From contig JAISND010000262.1 in the NCBI GenBank assembly GCA_031276615.1, positions 1 through 5,366 on the forward strand: 5,366 nucleotides of DNA, read 5' to 3'. The first letter of the stretch is position 1. Each line of letters opens with the position of its first letter. This DNA is from Treponema sp. (GTDB lineage: Bacteria; Spirochaetota; Spirochaetia; Treponematales; Breznakiellaceae). The translations under genes and the position numbers were made by a program. This document shows positions 1 to 5,258 of this stretch, one piece after another. The notes beneath the pieces are model-generated. The model saw only the letters and a program-made list of their open reading frames with translations. It was not told where the DNA came from and did not search any database.

Positions 1-356
1 TTTTTTAGGGAAAAAAGTTCTTTTGCCTTGTTCAGCCATGTTTCTTTTTTGTTTTCATTAACCTTCTTCTTTTCCATAAATTTTTTAAATGCTCTGATAA
101 GCATGAGAAATGGCTCTGTTTCATAATCCATTCTAAACGCATCAATATGAACAAATTCCGTTCCAAGATTTTTTAGCTTATTCTCCCACATTTTAACAAA
201 ACACGTTTTTCCCGTTCCCCAATCACCACAAATAGCATAAACAGAATAATCGGAGTTCCTAACGATGGAATGAAATTCCTGAATATAGTCACCGGAATGT
301 AATAAATCCTCACATTCAATCCCGTCTTCATTCTGAAATGTTAGTTTAGTGTCCAT
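1..356 (-). CDS. KAP-family P-loop NTPase, N-terminal part (runs off the window)
   Basis: Only the first 118 codons are present; the gene continues beyond base 1. The ATG at 356-354 is preceded by an AAGGAGAA ribosome-binding site 6-7 nt away, and the frame is open to the edge. Seen: a Walker A motif GDWGTGKT at residues 44-51 after a hydrophobic strand (VYAIC, 39-43), then a second strand FVHIDAF (68-74) and MDYETEPFLMLI (76-87), followed by a lysine-rich stretch (91-112). The G-x-W-G-x-G-K-T form followed by a 'DAF..DY..EPF' segment is the pattern I know from KAP NTPases, a family that includes plasmid F PifA and many proteins linked to mobile elements or phage exclusion. Family members often carry membrane helices inserted between Walker A and B; that part is not visible. 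Hand-counted G+C over bases 1-360 is 120/360 (33%), far below the neighbouring malQ, suggesting horizontal acquisition. Function is unknown; another AAA-like ATPase class is possible. Confidence 0.8.
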   Translation of the reverse strand, partial: MDTKLTFQNEDGIECEDLLHSGDYIQEFHSIVRNSDYSVYAICGDWGTGKTCFVKMWENKLKNLGTEFVHIDAFRMDYETEPFLMLIRAFKKFMEKKKVNENKKETWLNKAKELFSLK

Positions 357-370
357 ATAGTTCTCCTTTT
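357..370 (-). promoter_or_regulatory. Ribosome-binding site of the KAP NTPase gene
   Basis: Read on the minus strand the segment is AAAAGGAGAACTAT directly before the ATG at 356. The AAGGAG core is a good Shine-Dalgarno match at normal spacing and fixes the start. No convincing promoter for this gene is visible in the GC-rich 212 bp upstream, so it may depend on read-through from malQ or on a promoter I cannot recognise. Confidence 0.75.
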
Positions 371-502
371 ATTTCCCTCTGTTCTTCCCATCCCTGCACC
401 GCTTCTGAACCCCGCCGCCCGATCTTTCAGCCCTGAAGCCTCAATGTCCACGCTCCAAACCGTACCAGCCCCGCGCAAAACCCCCGCTTAAGAGTTTCAA
501 GT

Positions 503-525
503 ATCCTTATGGCGCATAACAGGAT
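503..525. repeat. Imperfect inverted repeat in the malQ-NTPase gap
   Basis: On the plus strand, ATCCT (503-507) and TATG (508-511) pair with CATA (515-518) and AGGAT (521-525) around a GCG loop, leaving a two-base AC bulge (519-520). This gives nine pairs in a 23-base dyad. On the minus strand it is followed by ACTTGAAAC, not a U-run, so it is not a classical intrinsic terminator for the operon. It could be an operator, a transcript-end structure or chance. The rest of the 357-568 gap shows no supportable gene, tRNA or repeat. Confidence 0.35.
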
Positions 526-544
526 TTGCGTTTTTCGGCGGCCC

Positions 545-568
545 GGCGCGTGCGGGAACCGCGGCGCC
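545..568 (-). terminator. Stable GC-rich stem-loop directly after malQ (candidate terminator or 3' stabiliser)
   Basis: Starting at the first base after the malQ TGA, the transcript reads GGCGC (568-564) and GCGG (562-559), pairing with CCGC (555-552) and GCGCC (549-545) around a UUC loop, with a small C/AC internal loop. Nine pairs, eight of them within two uninterrupted GC-rich blocks, should make a very stable hairpin. What follows is GGGCCGCCGAAAAACG, with no U-tract, so it lacks the second half of a standard intrinsic terminator. It may protect the mRNA end or assist factor-dependent termination. The structure is seen; the role is inferred. Confidence 0.4.
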
Positions 569-2044
569 TCAGTCAAGCCTTCCGTACACCTGCGCAAGGC
601 GGCGCATCTTTGCCGCAAGCGCGGAATCCGCCGCGCCGGGTTTCATGCGCCAGAGCCAGTTACCGCCGCCGAGGGTCGCGGGGGTGTTCATGCGGGCGCG
701 GTCGTCAAGGCCAAGGTAGTCCTGCATGGGAATTATCGCCGTATCGGCGACACTGGCAAGGGCGGCGCGGATAAAGGCCCAATTTCCGTCCCGGCAGTTT
801 TTAATGCCGAAAAAATCCATCGCCAGGGCAATGTCCGCGGGACTCGCCGACCCGAACCAGCCCAGCGCGGTGGAGTTGTCGTGGGTTCCCGTGTAGACCA
901 CGCAGCCGCGGCCGTAGGTGTAGGGCATGTAGTCGCCCGCCTCCCGGGAATCAAAGGCAAACTGGAGCACCTTCATGCCCGGAAACCCGGAAGCCCTGAG
1001 CAGCGCCCGCACCTCCGCGGTAAGGTAGCCCAGATCCTCGGCGATGATGTTCATGCCGGGAAGTCCGCGCTTCACCGCCTCTACAAAGGCCATGCCCGGC
1101 CCCTTGACCCACTCGCCCCCGCGGGCATCGGCGGCGGCGGCGTCAATTGAAAAATAGCTTTCAAAGCCCCTGAAGTGATCGATGCGGAGAATGTCGTACA
1201 GCTCGCGGCTCAAGGCCAGGCGGGAGAGCCACCAGGCAAAACCCGTTTCCGCGTGCAGCTCCCAGCGGTAGAGGGGGTTTCCCCAGAGCTGCCCGGAAGC
1301 GGAGAAAGGATCCGGCGGGCAGCCGGCCACCCTGAGGGGACGCCGGTTTTCGTCCAGCAAAAAAAGTCCGCTCTTCGCCCAGGTATCGGCGCTGTCCATC
1401 GCCACATAGATGGGCATGTCCCCGATGATCGAAACGCCCAGGCTGTTCGCGTAAGCCTTGAGCGAAAGCCACTGGCTGCGGGCAAGGTACTGCACAAAGG
1501 AATAAAAGTCGATCTCCCCGGCGTATTTTTCGCGGAAGCGCCCCAGCGCGGCTTCGTCGCGGAAGCGGAATTTTTCGTCCCACTCAAGCCAGGAGCGTCC
1601 CTTCTGTTTCTTTTTGATCGCCATGAAGAGGCCGTAATCGGGCAGCCAATGCTCCTGTCCCGCGCGGAATTCGTCGAAGGCGGCGCCGCCCGAAAAACGG
1701 GCAAAAGCCCTGCGCAGTAGCGGCTCCCTCCGGCGGTACAGCGCGGCGTAATCAACCCTGTCCGCCCGCCCGGCCCCCCCCAGCTCGTCAGGGCTGAGCA
1801 GCCCCCCGGCGGCAAGGGCCTCAAGATCGATGTAATAGGGAGAAAGGGCGAAGGCGGAAAAACTCTGGTAGGGACTGTCCCCCCAGCCCGTGGGCCCCAA
1901 GGGGAGAATCTGCCAGTATTTTTGGCCGGCCCTCTCCAGAAAACGTAGCCAGTCCCTCGCGGCCTCCCCGAAGGAACCGATCCCGTACGGGGAGGGCAGG
2001 CTGCTCACCGCGAGCAGGACGCCGGCGGCGCGGGGCAGGGGCAC
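569..2044 (-). CDS. malQ: 4-alpha-glucanotransferase (amylomaltase, GH77)
   Basis: A cytoplasmic disproportionating enzyme that cleaves an alpha-1,4-glucan and transfers the glucanosyl part to another glucan or glucose. At 491 aa it matches the short bacterial GH77 type (about 500 aa). Seen in order: N-terminal GVLLAVSSLPSPYGIGSFG (residues 8-26); LPLGPTGWGDSPYQ (47-60) and the SPYYIDL strand; GDMPIYVAMDSADTW (208-222); the FSASGQLWGNPLYRW loop (247-261); RIDHFRGF with D289 as expected nucleophile; IIAEDLG with E336 as acid/base; YTGTHDN with D389 as the third catalytic acid; and RMNTPATLGGGNW near the C-terminus. D289-E336 spacing (47) equals that of Thermus amylomaltase (D293/E340). The start is GTG at 2044; an upstream extension is blocked by the in-frame TAG of the permease, 3 nt away. 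The Shine-Dalgarno is weak (GAAGGG), so coupling to the permease is likely. Last gene of the sugar operon; no active-site residue is missing. Confidence 0.96.
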   Translation of the reverse strand: MPLPRAAGVLLAVSSLPSPYGIGSFGEAARDWLRFLERAGQKYWQILPLGPTGWGDSPYQSFSAFALSPYYIDLEALAAGGLLSPDELGGAGRADRVDYAALYRRREPLLRRAFARFSGGAAFDEFRAGQEHWLPDYGLFMAIKKKQKGRSWLEWDEKFRFRDEAALGRFREKYAGEIDFYSFVQYLARSQWLSLKAYANSLGVSIIGDMPIYVAMDSADTWAKSGLFLLDENRRPLRVAGCPPDPFSASGQLWGNPLYRWELHAETGFAWWLSRLALSRELYDILRIDHFRGFESYFSIDAAAADARGGEWVKGPGMAFVEAVKRGLPGMNIIAEDLGYLTAEVRALLRASGFPGMKVLQFAFDSREAGDYMPYTYGRGCVVYTGTHDNSTALGWFGSASPADIALAMDFFGIKNCRDGNWAFIRAALASVADTAIIPMQDYLGLDDRARMNTPATLGGGNWLWRMKPGAADSALAAKMRRLAQVYGRLD

Positions 2045-2047
2045 GGC

Positions 2048-2896
2048 CTAACCCTTCACCGAACCCGCGGTAACTCCCTCGATGATGTAGCGCTGGCAGG
2101 CAAAGTAGAAGATGATAATCGGAATTACCGCCATGATGATAACCGCCATCATGTAGCCCCAGTCGATTGAACCGTAACCGCCGCGCAGGTACTGCACCGC
2201 CACCGGGATTGTCCGGTACTCGGAACCGATGACAAGGTTCGGCAAAAGGAAGTCGTTCCATATCCACATGGAGTTGAGGATCGCCACGGTAATGGCAATG
2301 GGAACCAGCATGGGCAGTATTACCGCGAAGAAGGCTTTGACGGGCGTACAGCCGTCGATCACCGCGGCTTCCTCCACCGCAAGGGGCACGGATTTTACAA
2401 AGCCGGAAAATAAAAACACCGACTGGGCCGAACCGAAACCGAGGTAGATGAGAAGTATGCCGACAGGATTGTCCAGATGTAAAAGATTCGCAACCCTGGT
2501 CAGGGGAAACATCACCATCTGGAAGGGGACGATCATGGCAAACACAAAGACAAAGTAAAGCCCCCTGCAAAAGGGGAGACTGCTCCGCGTGATGTACCAC
2601 GCGGTCATGGCGGAAAAAAGCACAATGGCCGCGACCGAAAAGACCGTGATAAAAAGGGACCAGCCGAAGGCCCTGACAAAGCCCGTGGCCTCAATGCCGC
2701 TTACATAATTGGCAAGGCCCGTAAAGGATTCCGCATCGGGAAAGGCAAAGGGGTTGTTGAGCACGTAGAGTTTTCCCTTAAATGAATTAAGCAGTACCAG
2801 GAGAATGGGCGCCACAAAGAGCAGGGCAATAACGGAGAGGCACGCAATGACAAGCACGTTCTTCCCGGAGATTCTGCTGTCTCTGATATCCCTCAA
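2048..2896 (-). CDS. Carbohydrate ABC transporter permease, MalG-type (CUT1)
   Basis: Inner-membrane subunit of a sugar importer, pairing with the MalF-type subunit to form the channel. Length is 282 aa, usual for the family. About six membrane segments can be picked out: roughly residues 13-37, 73-99, 109-132, 144-166, 188-209 and 247-267. The cytoplasmic EAA loop that docks the ATPase is EEAAVIDG at 175-182 with the distal ILP at 193-195. The tail GVTAGSVKG is typical of CUT1 permeases and shows the C-terminus is intact. The start is TTG at 2896, supported by a very strong Shine-Dalgarno (GGGAGGTGA) about 5-7 nt upstream. The TTG overlaps the preceding TGA stop as TTGA. No later start is as well placed: the next plausible Met codons lie inside the membrane domain. 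Substrate is inferred from malQ next door, not from this protein. Confidence 0.93.
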   Translation of the reverse strand: MRDIRDSRISGKNVLVIACLSVIALLFVAPILLVLLNSFKGKLYVLNNPFAFPDAESFTGLANYVSGIEATGFVRAFGWSLFITVFSVAAIVLFSAMTAWYITRSSLPFCRGLYFVFVFAMIVPFQMVMFPLTRVANLLHLDNPVGILLIYLGFGSAQSVFLFSGFVKSVPLAVEEAAVIDGCTPVKAFFAVILPMLVPIAITVAILNSMWIWNDFLLPNLVIGSEYRTIPVAVQYLRGGYGSIDWGYMMAVIIMAVIPIIIFYFACQRYIIEGVTAGSVKG

Positions 2897-3735
2897 TTGG
2901 TCACCTCCCTCCGCCGGGTAATGGAAAGCTGCACCAGCGAAATAAGCACCACCATGACGAAGAACATCATCGCCTTTGCCTGGCCTACCCCTTCCCAGCC
3001 CACGCGGCTGTAGAAGGTGTTGTAGATGTCAAGGGCGATCATGGCTGTGCGCTTGCCCGGCGCGCCGGCGGTCAGGGCAAGGTTCTGGTCGAACATCTTG
3101 AAAGAATTGGTGATGGTCATAAAGAGGGTAATCGTTATGGAGGGCATCACCAGGGGCACGATGATCTTCCGCAGCACCGTAAAGGCGCCCGCCCCGTCTA
3201 TCTTCGCCGCCTCAAGAATGTCGATGGAAATATTCTGAATGCCCGCGATAAAGATGATCATCAGGTAGCCGATGAACTGCCAGTTGGTAAGGATGATCAT
3301 TCCCCAGAAACCGTATTTCGGATCAACCGTGATGGTCACCCCGAAGAGGCTCAGGAAACCGTTGATGATAAACTGCCAGATATAGCCCAGCACTATGCCG
3401 CCGATAAGGTTCGGCATGAAGATCATGGTGCGGAACACATTCGTTCCCCTGAAGCCCCGGGTCAGGAGCAGGGCCAGGGAAAAGGCCGCCACGTTGATGA
3501 CGATCACCGACACCACGGTAAAGAGGACCGAGAAGCCCAGGGCGTTGATAAAATCGGCGTTTGAAAAGGCCCGGACGTAGTTGCTGAAACCGACCCAGCG
3601 CACGTCCGCCATGGTGGTGAAGTGCGAAAAGGAAAGAAAGACCCCCGCGACAAAGGGCACAACAAAGGCGATGGTAAAGGCGGCAAGGGTAGGCCCCAGA
3701 AAAAACAGAAAATACTTCTTCAGCGATTTTTCCAC
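2893..3735 (-). CDS. Carbohydrate ABC transporter permease, MalF-type (CUT1)
   Basis: Inner-membrane partner of the MalG-type permease. At 280 aa it is the short CUT1 form without the large periplasmic P2 domain of E. coli MalF. Likely membrane segments are residues 9-35, 66-93, 104-128, 143-166, 189-210 and 253-272. The EAA loop reads LEAAKIDGAGAF (174-185), followed by IIVP at 191-194, the coupling segment for the ATPase. The segment around KMFDQNLALTAGAPG (213-227) is the usual substrate-channel stretch of MalF/UgpA-type permeases. The start is GTG at 3735, with AGGAGG five bases upstream, a clear site that rules out later starts. Its stop overlaps the next gene's TTG by 4 nt. It lies 67 bp after the binding-protein gene, across a candidate attenuator hairpin. 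The transported sugar cannot be read from the sequence. Confidence 0.93.
   Translation of the reverse strand: MEKSLKKYFLFFLGPTLAAFTIAFVVPFVAGVFLSFSHFTTMADVRWVGFSNYVRAFSNADFINALGFSVLFTVVSVIVINVAAFSLALLLTRGFRGTNVFRTMIFMPNLIGGIVLGYIWQFIINGFLSLFGVTITVDPKYGFWGMIILTNWQFIGYLMIIFIAGIQNISIDILEAAKIDGAGAFTVLRKIIVPLVMPSITITLFMTITNSFKMFDQNLALTAGAPGKRTAMIALDIYNTFYSRVGWEGVGQAKAMMFFVMVVLISLVQLSITRRREVTN
2901..2910 (-). promoter_or_regulatory. Strong Shine-Dalgarno that decides the TTG start of the MalG-type permease
   Basis: On the minus strand AGGGAGGTGA ends five bases before the TTG at 2896. The site lies inside the last codons of the MalF-type gene (encoding R-E-V-T). Near-perfect complementarity to 16S rRNA at this distance is the reason for accepting the rare TTG codon and the TTGA stop/start overlap. 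Confidence 0.8.
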
Positions 3736-3740
3736 AAAAA

Positions 3741-3746
3741 CCTCCT
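3741..3746 (-). promoter_or_regulatory. Shine-Dalgarno of the MalF-type permease (GTG start)
   Basis: AGGAGG on the minus strand, separated by TTTTT from the GTG at 3735-3733. A consensus site at five-base spacing supports the non-ATG start. Confidence 0.8.
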
Positions 3747-3755
3747 ATTTTCAGG

Positions 3756-3795
3756 AAAAAGCGGGCGCGAAAAAGGGAAGACCCGCCGCCGCGCC
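3756..3795 (-). terminator. Candidate intra-operon attenuator between binding protein and permeases
   Basis: Eight bases after the binding-protein stop codon the transcript can fold two ways: GGCGCG (3795-3790) with CGCGCC (3769-3764), or GCGGG (3786-3782) with CCCGC (3765-3761). The second stem abuts UUUUU (3760-3756), the arrangement of an intrinsic terminator, though the loop is long (16 nt) and the U-run short. In ABC importer operons a partial stop after the binding-protein gene is common and gives excess binding protein over permease. The pairings are seen; partial termination is inferred. It could instead only protect the upstream mRNA from 3' exonucleases. Confidence 0.5.
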
Positions 3796-3802
3796 GCCGC
3801 TG

Positions 3803-5134
3803 TTACTGGATCGCCGCCTTTTCCGAAGCCCAGGTATCGATAAATGTTTTGCTGACCTGATCCCAGCTTTGGTTGCCGATGGCGTATTCGTAAAGCGCGG
3901 CGCCAAGCCCGTTTTTGAATTCCTGGCTGGGAAAGGTGGGAAAATTCCATGAAACGGAAACGATGGAAGGGTTGTCAAGATACCTGAACATCTCCTTCAC
4001 AAGGGGATTGTCCGGCCGTTCCGTGGAATCGAAGGTACTGAAAGGGGCCACAAAGCCGAGCTTTTCAAGCACGGCCTTTTTCCCCGTGGGGGTATTGAAC
4101 ACCCATTCCAGCAGCTTGAGGGAGGCTTCCTGATTCTTCGCCGGCACCCTGCCGTTTATGCAGATAAAATTCTCGGTGCCGGTACAAAGTCCCTGGGTTT
4201 CTTCGCCGCTTACGCCGGTGTAGATGGGCAGAAATTTGATATCTTCGCTTTTCACCACATTGCCCGCCTCGCCCGATATCTGCGTCCATGCCCAGTTGCC
4301 GTTCTGTACCATCGCGGCCTTGCCCAGGGCGAATTCGGCCATGGAATCGCCCACGGTCTTCGCGCCGATAAGTTTGCGCCCGGTAACGGAGTTGTTGATG
4401 TAGAGATCAAAAATGTTCCTGAAATTCTGGCCGTAGTCAAGATCGAGCTTCGCGAGATCTCCCACCCCTTTGGCCCTGTATTCGTAATAGACGGGAAGGT
4501 TGGCAAGGTGGGTCTGCCAGCGCCAGTCCTCGCCGGGACTGAAACTGGTGGAAGCAAAGACCCCGTCGATGCCCAGGTCCTTCCTGCGGGCGGTCATGTC
4601 TTCCACCACGGCCCTGAGCCTGGCAAAGTTGTTGATTTCGCCGGCGCTGTTAATGTCCTTGACCGCGCGGTTCGGCAGGGCGAAATATTTACGGAGAATG
4701 GCGTCGTTGTAAAGGATGCCGTAGGTTTCCACCGCGTAGGGAATGCCGTACACGCCGTCCCCGGAACTTACTGCCATGCTCTTGTCCAGAAGCCAGCTGT
4801 AAATTTGGCTGTCCTTAAGATCGGCGCAGTAGGATTGCCAGGTAAGGTACCCCACGGGGCCGTTGATGTTGAAAATAGTGGGAGGTTCGGATTTTGAAAT
4901 CTCCGAGCGCAGGGTCTGTTCGTAGGTGCCGCTTGCCGCGGTAACCACCTTCATGGGGATGCCGGTCTCCTGGGTAAAGCTGGCGGCGGCTTCCTTCCAG
5001 TGGGCGTCAATTTCAGGCTTGAAATTGAGCAGGTATACGCTGCCTGTTCCGGAATCGCTTTTCTTTCCGCCGCACGATCCGAACAGCAAAAGCGCCGCAA
5101 GAACAATGCCTGCGCGCAGCAACATTTTTTTCAT
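3803..5134 (-). CDS. Sugar ABC transporter substrate-binding lipoprotein (SBP family 1)
   Basis: The extracytoplasmic receptor that captures the sugar and delivers it to the two permeases encoded downstream. Seen: a basic n-region MKKMLLR, a hydrophobic stretch (residues 8-18) and a lipobox F-G-S-C with Cys21 as lipidation site, followed by a GGKKSDSG linker. This box suits the relaxed spirochaetal lipobox. The mature domain begins VYLLNF (33-38) and contains family hallmarks: YGIPYAVETYGILYND (129-144), FALGKAAMVQNGNWAW (268-283) and LLEWVFNTPTGKKAV (341-355). Length is 443 aa, normal for CUT1 binding proteins. The ATG at 5134 has GGAGG five bases upstream and gives a complete signal peptide, so the start is secure. 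It is the first gene of the operon, behind a candidate promoter. Ligand: malto-oligosaccharide is suggested by malQ in the same operon, but binding residues cannot be assigned by eye. Confidence 0.94.
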   Translation of the reverse strand: MKKMLLRAGIVLAALLLFGSCGGKKSDSGTGSVYLLNFKPEIDAHWKEAAASFTQETGIPMKVVTAASGTYEQTLRSEISKSEPPTIFNINGPVGYLTWQSYCADLKDSQIYSWLLDKSMAVSSGDGVYGIPYAVETYGILYNDAILRKYFALPNRAVKDINSAGEINNFARLRAVVEDMTARRKDLGIDGVFASTSFSPGEDWRWQTHLANLPVYYEYRAKGVGDLAKLDLDYGQNFRNIFDLYINNSVTGRKLIGAKTVGDSMAEFALGKAAMVQNGNWAWTQISGEAGNVVKSEDIKFLPIYTGVSGEETQGLCTGTENFICINGRVPAKNQEASLKLLEWVFNTPTGKKAVLEKLGFVAPFSTFDSTERPDNPLVKEMFRYLDNPSIVSVSWNFPTFPSQEFKNGLGAALYEYAIGNQSWDQVSKTFIDTWASEKAAIQ

Positions 5135-5157
5135 GATTTCCTCCGTTTGTTTTTCAT
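5131..5157 (-). other. Eight-codon upstream frame (MKNKRRKS) overlapping the binding-protein start
   Basis: An ATG at 5157-5155 opens a frame encoding MKNKRRKS that ends at TGA 5133-5131, overlapping the binding-protein ATG as ATGA. Its sequence contains the GGAGG that serves the real gene. The ATG lies in a copy of the same 13-base sequence (AAATCATGAAAAA) that surrounds the real start. It has no good Shine-Dalgarno of its own, so translation is doubtful. Confidence 0.25.
5140..5144 (-). promoter_or_regulatory. Shine-Dalgarno of the binding-protein gene
   Basis: GGAGG on the minus strand, separated by AAATC from the ATG at 5134-5132. A consensus site at five-base spacing confirms the start. 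Confidence 0.8.
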
Positions 5158-5177
5158 GATTTTTTTTCTTTTCCGGC

Positions 5178-5206
5178 CGGTTCCAAAATCCGGTATTCCG
5201 GAACCG
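5178..5206 (-). repeat. Overlapping dyads in the leader of the sugar operon
   Basis: On the minus strand CGGTTCC (5206-5200) is the exact reverse complement of GGAACCG (5184-5178), a 7-bp stem with a 15-base gap. Inside it, TCCGG (5202-5198) pairs with CCGGA (5193-5189) around AATA and is followed by TTTT. The two stems share bases TCC and exclude each other. The position is just downstream of the candidate promoter, so an operator, a leader RNA switch or a weak terminator for the upstream Fe-S gene are all possible. I do not recognise it as a known operator or riboswitch. Confidence 0.4.
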
Positions 5207-5220
5207 CCTTCTGAAAATTA

Positions 5221-5249
5221 ATAATAATACGATTGTTTGAAGGATACAA
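5221..5249 (-). promoter_or_regulatory. Candidate sigma-70-type promoter of the sugar operon
   Basis: On the minus strand TTGTAT (5249-5244) lies 17 bases before TATTAT (5226-5221). The -10 box sits in an AT-rich run (TATTATTATTAAT) that stands out in this GC-rich neighbourhood. Transcription would begin near 5214 and give a leader of about 80 nt before the binding-protein ATG. The -35 matches four of six consensus bases. It begins ten bases after the stop of the upstream gene, consistent with an independent operon. Confidence 0.5.
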
Positions 5250-5258
5250 GGCTTCCCC

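Larger units (their letters stand above)
5127..5162 (-). repeat. 13-base direct repeat around the binding-protein start
   Basis: AAATCATGAAAAA occurs at 5162-5150 and again at 5139-5127, with a 23-base period. The second copy holds the true start codon and the first copy holds an upstream ATG. Exact identity over 13 bases is seen; whether it arose by duplication or from low-complexity A-rich sequence cannot be told. Confidence 0.5.

Noticed and set aside
357..568. tRNA, attachment site or insertion-sequence end at the composition boundary
   Set aside because: No cloverleaf, no terminal inverted repeat and no duplicated flank could be found in the gap.
427..618. 63-codon minus-strand frame bridging the malQ end and the intergenic gap
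   Set aside because: About a quarter of it overlaps malQ out of frame, it has no Shine-Dalgarno and the sequence looks like random translated GC-rich DNA.
509..1150. Long open frame on the plus strand opposite malQ (213 codons)
   Set aside because: It is antisense to a gene with intact catalytic motifs, has no recognisable domain, and is the expected by-product of GC-rich third positions.
1175..1720. 181-codon plus-strand frame within malQ
   Set aside because: Antisense shadow of malQ; no motif, no promoter and no ribosome-binding site of note.
1821..2600. 259-codon minus-strand frame spanning the end of the MalG-type gene and the start of malQ
   Set aside because: It is a frame-shifted reading of two well-supported genes; the protein is arginine-, glycine- and histidine-rich without domain pattern or a good ribosome-binding site.
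3581..3952. 123-codon plus-strand frame across the binding protein-permease gap
   Set aside because: Antisense to two real genes over most of its length, and lysine/arginine-rich low-complexity translation; no support as a gene.
5189..5202. Intrinsic terminator for the upstream Fe-S protein gene
   Set aside because: The stem is only 5 bp and the T-run only four bases, and it lies downstream of the candidate promoter for the next operon; kept only as a dyad.
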